Below are positions 33,374 to 44,493 of a stretch of DNA of 64,000 nucleotides, in pieces. The stretch's first letter is position 1, and each line of letters starts with the position of its first letter. The notes beneath the pieces are model-generated. The model saw nothing but the letters and a program-made list of their open reading frames with translations, was not told where the DNA came from and did no database searches. A program made the position numbers and the translations under genes. This stretch comes from Chondrus crispus (Eukaryota > Rhodophyta > Florideophyceae > Gigartinales > Gigartinaceae). Where the stretch lies: contig NW_005179389.1 in NCBI RefSeq assembly GCF_000350225.1, forward strand, positions 310,001-374,000, read 5' to 3'.

Positions 33374-34311
33374 TGTAGTGCAATGCGCCTGTTAGGAAGA
33401 GACCAAGGTCCGACGGTCCAACACAAACAACAGCAACAAAAACAACAACTGCCAACGGCACAGCGCTACGGAGTGTTCGAAGCTCCCTGTCCTCTTTAAG
33501 CGGGTTTGCGGCCCGCAGTAGCTCGGATCCCTGATAGGGGGGGGCAAAGAGAAGGGCCCAGCCCGGGATCGGTAAATAGTGGTAGAGACTTGTAAAGGCG
33601 ACTGCTCGACGAGTTCGGAGGGGTGTTTAGGTAAACCTGATCCGATGGGTCGTAAATCCAATGCTCGAAGAGCGCCTTGTACACCTTATACCCTTGATAA
33701 GGTCTTCGACGGGGACGTCGCAACGTAGCCCGTCGGGAAAGAAGAAAACGTAGCAGCGCTACACCGTCGTACTGCCCGATGGCAAAGTACCAACAACGGA
33801 TCGGTCGGAACCGGATTCCGATGGAACTAACACTGAGAAAAGCACCACTGGTGCACCAACACAAAAGCCCGATGGCAAATGACGTCACGTTGCGGATCGC
33901 AATCCTACAAGGTGGGACCAACTCAAGATTAAGGGAAATTAGGATAGGGAAATAAAGGAAAATTGATAAGGAAAAAGGGGACCCCCGAGCGCAAAGGATA
34001 AAGTAATCTGTAGTTAAAGGGAATGTCTTGTGAAAGACGGACTTCAACCAAGGCGATATCAGACTCTGGCAACTCGGGTTGGTTTATTGACTTGTTCGGT
34101 CAAAGGGCTAAGTTATATAGAGCCCCGCCGGGGCGAGTACAGTAGCTCCCGGCTCTAGATTCTAGATCTAATTAGTAAATAAAATTAAATAATTAAAATA
34201 ATCGTGCGCTTCGTCGCACACGCGTGTCCCCCAAACCCGGACTACAGTATCCAATTTTTTTCCTTTTTCACTTCCTTCCTCCCCCCTACCCGAGACGGGT
34301 ATTGCACTACA
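33374..34311 (-). repeat. 3' LTR of B copy 2 (mosaic)
   Basis: Ends are TGTAGTGCAAT...ATTGCACTACA and a polypurine tract follows. The part right of about 34081 (U3, with TTATATA at 34113-34119 and GTGCGCTTCGTCGCAC at 34202-34217) matches the right-hand LTR of this element (type II U3). The part from about 33985 to 34080, and the first 240 bp or so, match the LTR of B copy 1 instead. The switch sits about where transcription should start, at the U3/R border. Confidence 0.8.
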
Positions 34312-34321
34312 TATCCCCCTT
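34312..34321 (-). other. Polypurine tract of B copy 2
   Basis: The minus strand reads AAGGGGGATA directly before the 3' LTR, the expected primer for plus-strand synthesis. The same tract follows the LTR at 17096-18150. Confidence 0.65.
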
Positions 34322-34421
34322 CTGAGCGCTCTCGCGCAGCGGCTTCACTCCCTTGCTTCCCAACTTCTTCCTTTTTCTTCCGACCATCGGTCGCCGCTCG
34401 CGTGAGAGTAAGACGATCTCC

Positions 34422-36086
34422 ATGTTTCCTTCATCGGATCCCACTGTCGGACATACCGCCCGCGGTCGCCGCGGTGTGGGCTTCTCACACACGCCTTCCA
34501 TTCCTAGCGACCTTCCTTCTATACCCCGACTTCCCCCGAACACCAACGTTCCTGAACCGGTCTTTCATCCCGATCTCCATCCTTCATCAGCCCCTTGTCG
34601 ATACCCCTCACTAGCCGAGCTCCAAGGTAAATCCATGCACGACTATCCCTTACTGTACGCGGCCACTCCTTGGTTTTCCGCCATCGACGTGCGCGACGTC
34701 ACTAACATCGGGCGCGACTTTGCCGACGGTGCGGGGATGTTACCGGGTCACCTTCCCCTTCAAGCCATTTCCTCCTACGATTGGCGTGCCCGTGTTGCCA
34801 TTCCCCCTTCTATCCTGCGTCGTTCCTCCCCTCGTGGCCGACAGGGCCTATCCCTGCGGTTCATGGAAGCCGTCCTCGACCGCCTCGACCTATCCCTATC
34901 CGATGCCCTCATCCCTCCGTCCTTCGGATGTGACACGTGGAAGTTTCGCACGGAGGGGGAGCGTGATTACCTTGACAACCTCCTCAGCTGGACACGGGGT
35001 AACCCCGTGCTCGAGGCGGACCGCCTGTGGCATAACCAACTGACGGTGACTAACGATGCCCTGTCATACACGCGCGCAATCCTCCCCCTCAATTTCCGAT
35101 ATACGAAACGCGGGAACATCCCCTTCTTCCAGCATACGCTCCGCTTCGAGCGTAAGATGAGATCGGACACGGGATATTTCCTAGCTTACCAAATGGTTGA
35201 GGCGGGGGAAATTGCTCGGTCACACTATCCCAACCGGTACCAGCAACTCCCCTCGTGGTGGGGACAATTTGAGGTCTGCCAAGGGTTTTGGGCAGAGCTC
35301 GGTCCAATCCTTACCTACTTTGGAAGCCATCTCACTGATCCTCGTCACGGGTTGTGGGTTGTCTTTTTGACGGAGTGGTGCGTGAAGGTAGCCGCCACCT
35401 TGCTCTGGGAGGCGTACGATTGTTGGCGGCTTTGGTATCTCCCTCCGAAGCTCGTCGAGCTCATGTGCCTTTTGGACTATACTGTGCCCTTGGGCGGAGC
35501 AGACACCGACTTCGAACTGCACTCCTTACTCGAAAAGATCAATCAGGTCGACTGGGATGTTTTTCCCCCTATCAACTCATCCCGATCCTTCGCGAGGCGA
35601 CGCCCGTCCTTTTCTCCCGGACGAAGTCACAGTGCGGCGGGTGACTTTGTCTGGTTCAACCCTTGGACATCCGCTTTGTGCTCTCCCTCCGAAGCGCGCC
35701 TCAGTCGCCAATTCGGCAACCAAGTTCCAACCCCTGACGTAGCTCCCATACGAGCCGTAGATCCCCGCGCAGACGACGTTTGCCCCCGACCGTCTGCTCC
35801 AGATTCCCCTCTCCCTGCAGCCCCTGCTGCTGCTCCTCCTGCTGTCGATATCCCCTCGGCAGGGCATACCGAAACTCTGTCGGTTAGGGAAGCATTGTTT
35901 TCCCCACCGTCCCCATCAATTCCCAAAAAGAGCGACGGAGCCATTGACATCTACTGCACATTGCTCCGCGCTCATGGCATCGAAGGTGAAGCTCTCCAAG
36001 GGGCTTCCCTCGATGATCTGCGAGTCCTTGCTCGACTCGTTACCTCACTCCCGAAGGAAAAATCCTTGGGTGTGCCGCCCCACTGA
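34422..36086 (+). CDS. Antisense ORF (aORF) of family B copy 2, function unknown
   Basis: An uninterrupted ORF of 554 codons from ATG 34422, opposite in sense to gag-pol and only 110 bp from the 3' LTR. The N-terminus is Pro/Ser-rich; the core (about residues 100-390) is rich in aromatic residues and Trp and looks globular; the C-terminal third has a Pro/Ala-rich linker and a short helical end. Blocks shared with the aORF of A copy 2 in the same order are LPL...YDWRARV, E-x-x-YLD, LP....G.F and L-x-P-x-L-x-x-FG....D-x-RH. I found no transmembrane segment, zinc finger or nuclease motif. Its openness next to a damaged pol suggests it is, or was recently, under selection. It could be transcribed from the 3' LTR reading rightwards, where TATATAG is also present on the plus strand. 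Confidence 0.7.
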   Translation: MFPSSDPTVGHTARGRRGVGFSHTPSIPSDLPSIPRLPPNTNVPEPVFHPDLHPSSAPCRYPSLAELQGKSMHDYPLLYAATPWFSAIDVRDVTNIGRDFADGAGMLPGHLPLQAISSYDWRARVAIPPSILRRSSPRGRQGLSLRFMEAVLDRLDLSLSDALIPPSFGCDTWKFRTEGERDYLDNLLSWTRGNPVLEADRLWHNQLTVTNDALSYTRAILPLNFRYTKRGNIPFFQHTLRFERKMRSDTGYFLAYQMVEAGEIARSHYPNRYQQLPSWWGQFEVCQGFWAELGPILTYFGSHLTDPRHGLWVVFLTEWCVKVAATLLWEAYDCWRLWYLPPKLVELMCLLDYTVPLGGADTDFELHSLLEKINQVDWDVFPPINSSRSFARRRPSFSPGRSHSAAGDFVWFNPWTSALCSPSEARLSRQFGNQVPTPDVAPIRAVDPRADDVCPRPSAPDSPLPAAPAAAPPAVDIPSAGHTETLSVREALFSPPSPSIPKKSDGAIDIYCTLLRAHGIEGEALQGASLDDLRVLARLVTSLPKEKSLGVPPH

Positions 36087-39000
36087 CCCGCCGCTCGGAC
36101 GACTCCCCCCACCCTGATCCATTCTCGGATTATTACCCGTTTGGGGTGACATCTAGTTATCGACGTCACCCGATAGCTTTTGGATAATAAAATGAATCGC
36201 CTGCGTGTCCCCCGTCACCTTCACCTTCCTCCTCTTTTCTTTCCGCGTACCGTTCGTTAGCGAAACGCAGAAGGGTCCATGCAGGTACACTCTTCCTCGA
36301 ACGTCGGGCTGATCCATTGTCCGACTGAACTCCTCGTCGAGGGAACGATGTCCTCTTTGGGGTCTCCGACTCCGCCCATTCCCTCGGACTTCTAATTTCC
36401 TCCTCTCTTTTTTTTGTATGCGCCCCGCCTCTGCGGTCGCATCTTCTTCGTCCCTTTTTTTCCTCCTCTTTTCCTCAGGACCTTCTCTTTACCGAAACCA
36501 TGGTGCGGCCTTGCCTCCTTCCCAATCAGGCCTCCAAATATCCTCAGAGAGTATGAGAGCGAGACCCACCTTTTCACCTACAACCCCTGTTGAGCGGTGT
36601 GGCATTGACAATACCTCGGTATCCCATCCCTTGGGCGTGCTCAACGAGCGCTGTGCGGCGGAGGCGTAGATCCAATTACGTCGACTCGAACTAAGGGAAT
36701 ATTGGTCGAGATATCCGGTGTTCATTTTACACCCCTCGGGCATCTCGAGCATGCGCTTGCGAGGTGCCCTGCTTGTCCTACTGCGCCGTAAGACTTTCGT
36801 TGCAATTGTTTTGAGCTTCAATTAAATTCATACTCTCCTCCTCGCCATTTTCAGCACGGGCACATTCCGTCCCTTTTTCGATGACCCTTGCCTATGTGCT
36901 CCTTGCGTTTGCGGCCTCCGACGTCGTATCGTGCTCCACATCACGTCCAATCTTTTCCCACCATTCTCTAACTCAGGTGGGCGTCCAAAGTCACATCAAA
37001 TGTACAGTTCGGACCCAATCCTGGTCGCATCGTTAAAACCTTGTCTGAATTTTTCCTCCTTAGTCCGTTGTCTGTTTACGGTCTACTGTCGAGCTGTAGG
37101 CGAACACCGGTTATGCCCCCGTCACGAGACGGTGCATTTCACTTCGTGCGCTCTCCGGGTCTTGCCGCGCATCGTACGACATCGAGCATTGCGACAGGAT
37201 GTGGGGAGCAATATAATTCCTCCTTCAAAATCCTAAATAATGCTCGGAATGCGTTTTGTCCGTCATATGAAGGAATCTCTCCAACAACTGTCAATATCGG
37301 TAGTGCCCTTCCGCATCATTAAGTGGTGTCTAGTGTAGACTCCGTTTGGAAGGCACGAGCATTCAACCGCGCAACCCCGATGGGGTCGTAACCAATTTTC
37401 CGCTTGCACACGTTGCCACGTCTACCCACCTCCCTTGCCACAAAAATCTGCTTTCCCATCGAACTTGATAGCGGTTGCTCGTCTCTACGGAATGAGGGAC
37501 GCTTTCCGTCCCTCAGCCCTGTGTGTACATACGACGTATGTTCCGGATGTCTCCTTGGTTAAATACTCGAGGTTCGACCCCAATTTGTGTTGATCCGTAC
37601 ATTAGCATGTTACTCCTCCCTCCAAAACTGCGAGCCGGGTTGAAGATGTATGCTACATGAGTCCCCGTCGTGGATAAGGGTATTCATCGCTTTTCCTGCG
37701 TCCGCCTGTTGGTGACACCGGCGCCCGTCAGAGTTTGGCCGGTGTCACCCCTCCCTTCGAAGCTATTGTCTCGGGCAAACGAATATTTGCGACTTCAAAA
37801 AAAGATTTCTCTTGATGCGCAGCCCGCAGGGCTACATCACCTCCCCTAAGCACGGTTTCTTCTCAAACGAAGCAAATTAGAGAAATAAATAAACGACGAG
37901 GTAGGGAAGTAGGAAGGAATTGAAAGAAGGGAGGCATGAGAGTGGGAAAGGCTATGGAGAGGGATCATCACAGTAGATCGTTCGGGGTGTGGGCGAAAAT
38001 GAGAACTCGACGACGGTAGTTGTCACAAGCAACAGACTGATCGTCGTCACATAGCTCGTCAAGCAAATGTATCCTCCATAGCAGTGTTCCCCGCGAGGCC
38101 ACCCTTCGGGGATCCTCTATAAGAGCGAGGGCGTAGTACCTCGATCTCCTCATGCGCAAATAAGCCATCTCCCTTCTCCCGCCTCTCTTTTTCTTCTTTT
38201 CTTTCTGTACCTTGCGGTCATGAACAGGGATTTTCGCGAACGTGAATGGTCGCCGATTTGGGGTAGGTCATCAGTGACAACGGGGTCGCTTTGTGTCGTG
38301 CTGGGAGACCCCCATAATCGCCGTACGAGTCACTTAGATGTGATTTTCGGGACGTTCTCCCTCAATCTAGTACACGAAAAATTTTAACTTCGTCACACTC
38401 AGTTGGTCAGGACTTCATGTTTGATTACGACTCCCCAATTTCGCCCTTTTTCCAAGCCGTTGGCCCTAAATGTTGTTAGAAATTCCCGTCCGTAGTAAAA
38501 CGGAGCAGCCATCAGTAGAACGGCTTCGTGGGAGCGGATTCTTATTACGAGCACGACCTCGGTTTCCGAATAAACTTCGGTCCTTCGGACTCTTCGCCCT
38601 CCACTTGTAAAGTACTGTCCTCCTGGCCGGTCGACGGAACTTCGTGGCGTAACGCCCTTGCGCAATGAACAGCAGAACAACTCGTTCTTCTTCTCGGTGT
38701 GACACACCGCATGGTTACTTGATGGTGATTGTCGGTTCGCCGCTCTGAATTGTTCTTGGGGCCTCGATCGGTTGGCGTCGCCACCCTTGTCCGTCGCCGT
38801 TCGCGACACGGGGTTCGCGCTCTGTGCGTGAAAGAAAACAAACATAAAAAATAATAATAATAACAAAGACAAAAACGGAAACATAGGAAAGATATGGGGG
38901 GGTTATGGCGGCAGGCCGGTAAGTAAGTCACTCGTGGTGTGGCGTCGATGTGGGAGCGACAAAGCTCCTCCGTAATGATGATGTTTCACGCCGCGCTGTG

Positions 39001-39911
39001 TAGCCGTGTACTTGCACGTGGTGTCGATGGGTCAGGGCAACAGTGGTCCATGTGGACCCATCTTCTCGCTCGTCGAGCGGGGTTTAGGTGTTGCGAACGA
39101 ACTTGGCAAGTGCTCTCATGTGCGATCGATCGCAACTTCGCCGGTGGCGAGCCCCTAGCATTTGTGCGGTCGGCGGTGGGGGTTGCCAACAACGTTTCGT
39201 ACAAGTGCGGGCTTTTTCCTTAATTGCAGTTAATTTTTCGACGTATGGCCGGAGTTCAGTCTGCGACTCGTGCTGATCATTTGACAGCTTACCAGCAGCG
39301 AGCCCCAATTTCTTTTGATTAAATCACACCCCATGAGGGCGGATCATCGATCTAGGCGTCACATCACGTGCACGCGGCGGCCGCGTGTGATCGTATCCAA
39401 GGAGGTAAATTACCACGGCCTGAGACTACAGTACATCTTCCCTTCCACGGCCTGTCCGCGCGGGCCATTTCATTCATGGGGGGGGGTCCCAGGCAAAATC
39501 GCTTGAGTCTTTCGTTTCCCTTCTCCTCACTCCGAGGGGTCCCGTTTCCGGCGACTGTCCTTACTCTCTCTCCGCGACGCTGTTCACCGCATCACTTCAA
39601 ACTCGAGAGCCTCCTGATGGGGACCATCCCCAATACAATTCCAACATTTCACTCGCGGTCTTATTGCGTCCCGCGTCATTCACTTTCTCTCGATCGACCT
39701 CCCTCGCATGCGTCTCTACATCAACTGCATCTTTTACCCTCCTTCTCCCTCGACTCGAGGGTAACCCGCTCGTCAATCCCTTTTTGCAAAGGCGTTCCCG
39801 ACGGAAAACTGCCTTACTCCTCTCGCTCCGACTTGCCTTGCTTTCGGACCCCTTCGTTTCGAATTTCTGACTCTTCCGTGTTTCCTAATCGGCTAATTCT
39901 ATTGACGATGC
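36087..39911. other. Gene-poor 3' region of B copy 2
   Basis: About 3.8 kb between the aORF stop and the pol stop contains no convincing ORF. Visible features: a perfect 12-bp stem (GGTGACACCGGC and its complement) with a 15-nt loop at 37711-37749; a purine-rich plus-strand tract at about 37890-37960; a pyrimidine-rich one at about 38165-38210; and an A/AAT-rich stretch at about 38828-38880. The right end (39200-39911) resembles the equivalent part of B copy 1. Confidence 0.5.
37711..37749. other. 12-bp perfect inverted repeat (hairpin)
   Basis: Arms GGTGACACCGGC (37711-37722) and GCCGGTGTCACC (37738-37749) are exact complements separated by 15 nt. It lies in the non-coding 3' region of B copy 2, and a strong RNA stem could form on either strand. 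No run of T follows. Confidence 0.6.
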
Positions 39912-42900
39912 CTACCCCGCTTGCGCGTGCGCGACTTGCGGCGGCAAGAGTAATTTCTTCCTTCGGAAATACGTGACGGCCGCACTGCGGGGCAATTGCT
40001 CAATGGGCTCCCACGTCGCGTCCTCGGGCGTATAACCGTACCATTCCACCTTGAGAATCAAATTACCATTTTCATAATCGTGGTCGACGACCCGGTCGAT
40101 TACGTATTCCGTGTTCTCCGTTTCCTCTCCTTTCTCTGAACTGTTTCCTTCCCCCTTCTGAAGATCCTCCAACTCGTCCTCTTCTCTGGACGTTCCGAGC
40201 TCTCGTAGGTTTGGAGGTGTCTCCGCTGTCGGCGTTTGACCAACTAAATTATCCAGGTCCCCCGTCGTAGGCGCACGGGTGTGAGGACGTTCCTCGTCCT
40301 CCATTGCCTCTCCTTCTTCGTTTAACTCCGGCTCTCCCAGGAACTGTAGCGCTTGACGTAGGCCGGTTATCGGCGCATGGTCCATTGGGCTTGGGGCTAT
40401 TTCCACCCTGTCTCGCGATACGCGTTCCTCCTGATCGCCAATGGCAATGACTACCGTATGTTGATCCGATCTTCTGACCTGATAAGGCCCTGTAGCGACT
40501 TGTGCGAGCTTATGTTTCGGTTCGCTAGCCGTGCCCTGCTCCTTCCGGAGGAACACGTAGGACCCTGGTGGGATCTCAGATTGCGGCTTGCGAAGGCGTG
40601 CGTCGAAATTTCGCTTGTATCGGGCTTGTTCCTTTCGCGAAATCCTATCGGCGCTTCGCATTAGGCTCTCCAACCACGACTGCCATTTCAGGTAGTATGC
40701 TCGTGACGAGCTGAAGTTCTCCAAAGTTGGTTGCGCTTGTAACGCAATGTTTCTCGGCGCCCGAGCCAACACCAGCTCGAAGGGCGCGATGTTCGTAGTT
40801 CGATGAACTTGCGTGTTGTATGCGAACGTCACAGCGTCGCTAAATAGGTCCCAGTCCTTGGGATGCTCTCCAACATATTTTCGCAACGCGGAAGTCAGCG
40901 TGCAGTTAAACCTCTCAACTTGGCCGTTGGCTTGCGGGTGGTACGTAGTCGTGAACACATTGCGTATGACGAGAATTCGGCAGACATTCTGAAAGAACCG
41001 GGCCGTGAACTGTGTTCCATTGTCGGACAGCAGCTTGACCGGCGGTCCGTACACGAATACCCAATGGTGAACGAAGTCTTGTGCGATGTGCGCAGCTGAT
41101 ATCTTCTTCAACGGTACGGTTCGTACCAGTTTCGAGTATCGATCGCTGATCACGAGAATATACCGATTTCCTCGTTTAGTTGTAATTAGCTCGCCGAGGA
41201 TGTCGATGGCGACAATTCCAGCGGCGCTTTGGGCGTGAACAGCTTCATTTCCTTCGTGTTTTTCTTAACTTCACCCTTTCCCGCGCACATGCGGCGCAAT
41301 TCTTCGCGACTGCATAGCAGTCTAGGGCCATCGTAGGCCAATAAAAATATCTTCTCAAAGTCTTGTAAAGTTTCCTGCCTCCCGGGTGGCCTGCCAATTT
41401 TGCGTAGTGGCTCAACCCTAGGACGCGGTCCCTTAACGATTGTGGTATTACCACTTGTACAAACTCTGCCGCGGTACGGCATAGAGTTCCTTTGAGTTCC
41501 TCGGTCTCCGTGCTGAACGTTCTCACCTTTCCGGCGTCCATTTCTTCCTTGATGCGGTTGCAGAAGGGGTCGACGGCTTGCTCGCGAATGAGCTCCTCCG
41601 GAGTGACAGCTTGGAATTGATCGAGGCGATCAGGGGCGGTCCCCCCCTCAAGAGCGAGGATGTCGTCTGCCGCGTCAATACTTTCCTCGTCCTCCACTGT
41701 ACCCTCGGCCGGTTCGGCCATAAAGCAAGGGATTTCGTCGTCGATTTCGTCGACGGTTTCTCCTGCGGTTCGCAACCTTGACAAAGCGTCCGCCTGGCTG
41801 TTAGCCTTTCCCTTTTTGTACTTGATTTCAAAATCGAATTCCGAGAGGCGTAGCCTCCATCGGATTAATCTCCCGCTGGGGTCGGTTACGTTCATCAACC
41901 ACCTCAATGAGGCATGGTCGGTATGCACGACGAAGTGCTCGCCATATAGATATGGTCTTAAAGTCTGTACGGCCCAAATTACCGCTAGACATTCTTTTTC
42001 TGATACAGAATAGTTTCTCTCGGCTGCGGCTAACGTTCTTGAAAAGAACCAGATAGGTTTGCGTTGCGCATCCGAGTGTGTTTGAAATAGTGCAGCGCCT
42101 ATTTGGTAGTCGCTTGCATCGGTATCTACCGAGTAGGGTAGGTCCTTCTTCGGCAGCGCCAACACCGGCGGTGCCAAGATGGCGTCCTTGACCTTGTGAA
42201 AAGCTTTCTTGCACGGTTCGTCGAATCCTTCCAACTGGACCGGTTGTTCTTTTTTCAGTAGTTGGTTTAGAGGCTGCGCAATTCTCGCATACTGCGGAAC
42301 GAACCTGCGGTAGACATTGCAGGGTCCCAGGAAGCTCCTGAGCTGTGTCTGTGTTCGCGGGTACCGCACTTGTTCCAACGCGGCGGTTCGCGCGACATCG
42401 ACTTCTAGCGTACCTGGGCGGACGACGTGGCCCAGGTACTTGATATTTTCCACGAAAAATTCGCACTTGCGAAGCTTGAGCTTGACACCTGCCTTTTCCA
42501 ATACGGAAAGTATTTCATCCACGTGCACGATGTGCTCCTTCCACGACTTGCTAAAAATAATTATGTCGTCTAGATACACCAAACAGCATTTCCAACGGAA
42601 CGGAGAGAGCAGGATATCCATTGCTCTCTGAAACGTCGCTGGCGCGTTAGTTAGCCCGAAGGGCATTCTTGAGAAGCGATACAGACCTGAGTGACACGAA
42701 AATGCGGTCTTGTCGCGGTCGCACTCAGGGATAGGCATCTGCCAATATCCCGAAATCGCGTCCAACGCGGAGAAAACCTTGGTGCCACCAAGCGAGTCCA
42801 GGCACTCATCCATGCGCGGTAAGGGGTACGTGTCCTTCACCGTTACTGCGTTCAGCCTGCGGTAGTCTACGCAAAAACGCATTGACCCATCCGGCTTTGG

Positions 42901-44493
42901 CACCAGCAACACGGGCGACGCCCATTCTGACTGCGCTGGTTCTATCACTCCTGCCTCCAACATCTTCTGCACCTCTGCATCTTCTACTTCGCGGGCTTTA
43001 GGCCTGGCCCGATACGGGGCTTGTGCGATGGGGCGGGTCTCGGGTGTCAACTCGATCCGATGGACGGTGGTATTAATTTCGCCAAGCGTCCCATCCCACA
43101 TCCTTGAATACTTCTTCAAAATCCGACGGAACCGCTCGCGCAGCCGTTCCGGTACGTGGCTCAGGTCGAGGTCCTCCACGTCCGGCGGTGGCGGCTCAAT
43201 CCTGCGTTGCGGCTTCGTAGATGCCGACGCGGAGAGCCCTGCCGACCGTTCTTCTGGCTGGTCCTCGCGGCCTTGATCCGACGGTTCGCATCCTGTCTCG
43301 CCCGTAGGCGCCTTGGTGGAATTAGGAAAATTCTCCTTCTTCCTTTCTTGGATTCCGAGAACTTCACCAATGGTGGTTTTGCTCTCGAGCGCGGCTCTCG
43401 GGTGCGGTAATAATTCTGCCACCACTTGGCCTTTTTGCACCCTGACAGGGTACGTCCTGAAATTCGCAACGAGTAAACGAAATGGCCTGTCAGGCTCAAC
43501 CTGAACGACACCATTCGTGCACGTCAACCCGTGCCTTTCGTACAACGACGAGTACGGCTGAACCACCACCAAGCCCGCCCTCTTCGAGGTGCATTCCACG
43601 ACGCGTTGCGTCCCTGGCTCGATAGTCGTGGCTCTTGCCACTTTTACCTTAGGGGAAATTCGCTCCCCCTTTCCATCATTCTCGTCCTCTCCCGCGACGA
43701 GATTCTTCTTCCCTTTTCTCGTCGAGAACCGCCTAACTATCGGAACCTCCGAGAAATCCGCCAACTCAACCGTTTTCTTCCTTGGATAAATTGCTTCCAC
43801 AAACCGGTCACAGTAGTCCGCGCCTAGAATTAGCGGGACGGCTAGTTTTTTGCATACAATAAACTCGGCTGCGGCCACAAATTTTCCAAGCCTCACAGGC
43901 ATTCTTATTGTGACGAGAGTCCGGAGTGGCCTATTGTTCGCGTCGCCGATATCTTGGGTCGGTCCGTAGGACACTAGAGATTCCATTCCAGCTGGGAGTT
44001 CCGATTTTCGCACAAGGTTTGGTCCCGCACCGGTGTCTAAAACAGACAACACCCGGCTCATCAATCCAATTGTGGGTCCGATGTCCGCGTAAACTTTGTA
44101 GTTTTTTCGCGCAAGGACCAAGATCTTCTCGGGACACTCCCTTCGCTTAACCCTGTACCAGGGTCTTCGAACTTCTTCCAGCGGATGATCTCGGGCTCGG
44201 CTCAAAATTTTCTTGACTTGAGCTGGCCCTTTGGGCTTATCCACCAATCCAACAACCTCCTCCTCGAGGCCTGATTTTTCCTTTGGAGACGGGGAACGGG
44301 GCTGAGCCCCGGGCACAGTACGTCGACCCTGTGCCTCTCGCGACTCATGCGAGATTCCCCTCTCTAGTTTTCCTGCCGCTGCGGGATCTTTCTCACATCC
44401 GACGGCGCGGGCCCCGCCGTGGGCCCTCTGAAGGGTTGGTTCGACCTCGGCGTTGAAGCACTCGGCGTGCTCGCCGTCTGCGAATCGAACCAA
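39912..44493 (-). pseudogene. pol: Pol polyprotein, family B copy 2 (integrase broken by two single-base losses)
   Basis: The main frame (41245-44493) encodes protease with DTGAG (about residue 152), a linker, RT with MRFCVDYRRLN, MPFGLTNAPATF and YLDD (about residue 640), RNase H with DTDASDYQIG (about residue 788) and TDHASLRWL, and the start of the integrase HHCC region. Compared with B copy 1 one base is lost near 41267 and another near 41215, so the integrase core and chromodomain continue in a third frame (39912-41153; SDNGTQF, NGQVERFN, YVIDRVVDHDYENGN). RT and RNase H look intact. The last stop is TAG at 39912-39914. Confidence 0.92.

Noticed and set aside
37560-37600. tRNA gene suggested by GAGGTTCGACCCC
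   Set aside because: Only a T-arm-like string is present; no matching acceptor or anticodon stems were found around it.
37890-38210. Central polypurine tract in B2
   Set aside because: Purine- and pyrimidine-rich tracts exist, but neither is adjacent to a conserved T-rich or LTR-like border and B1 lacks the region for comparison.
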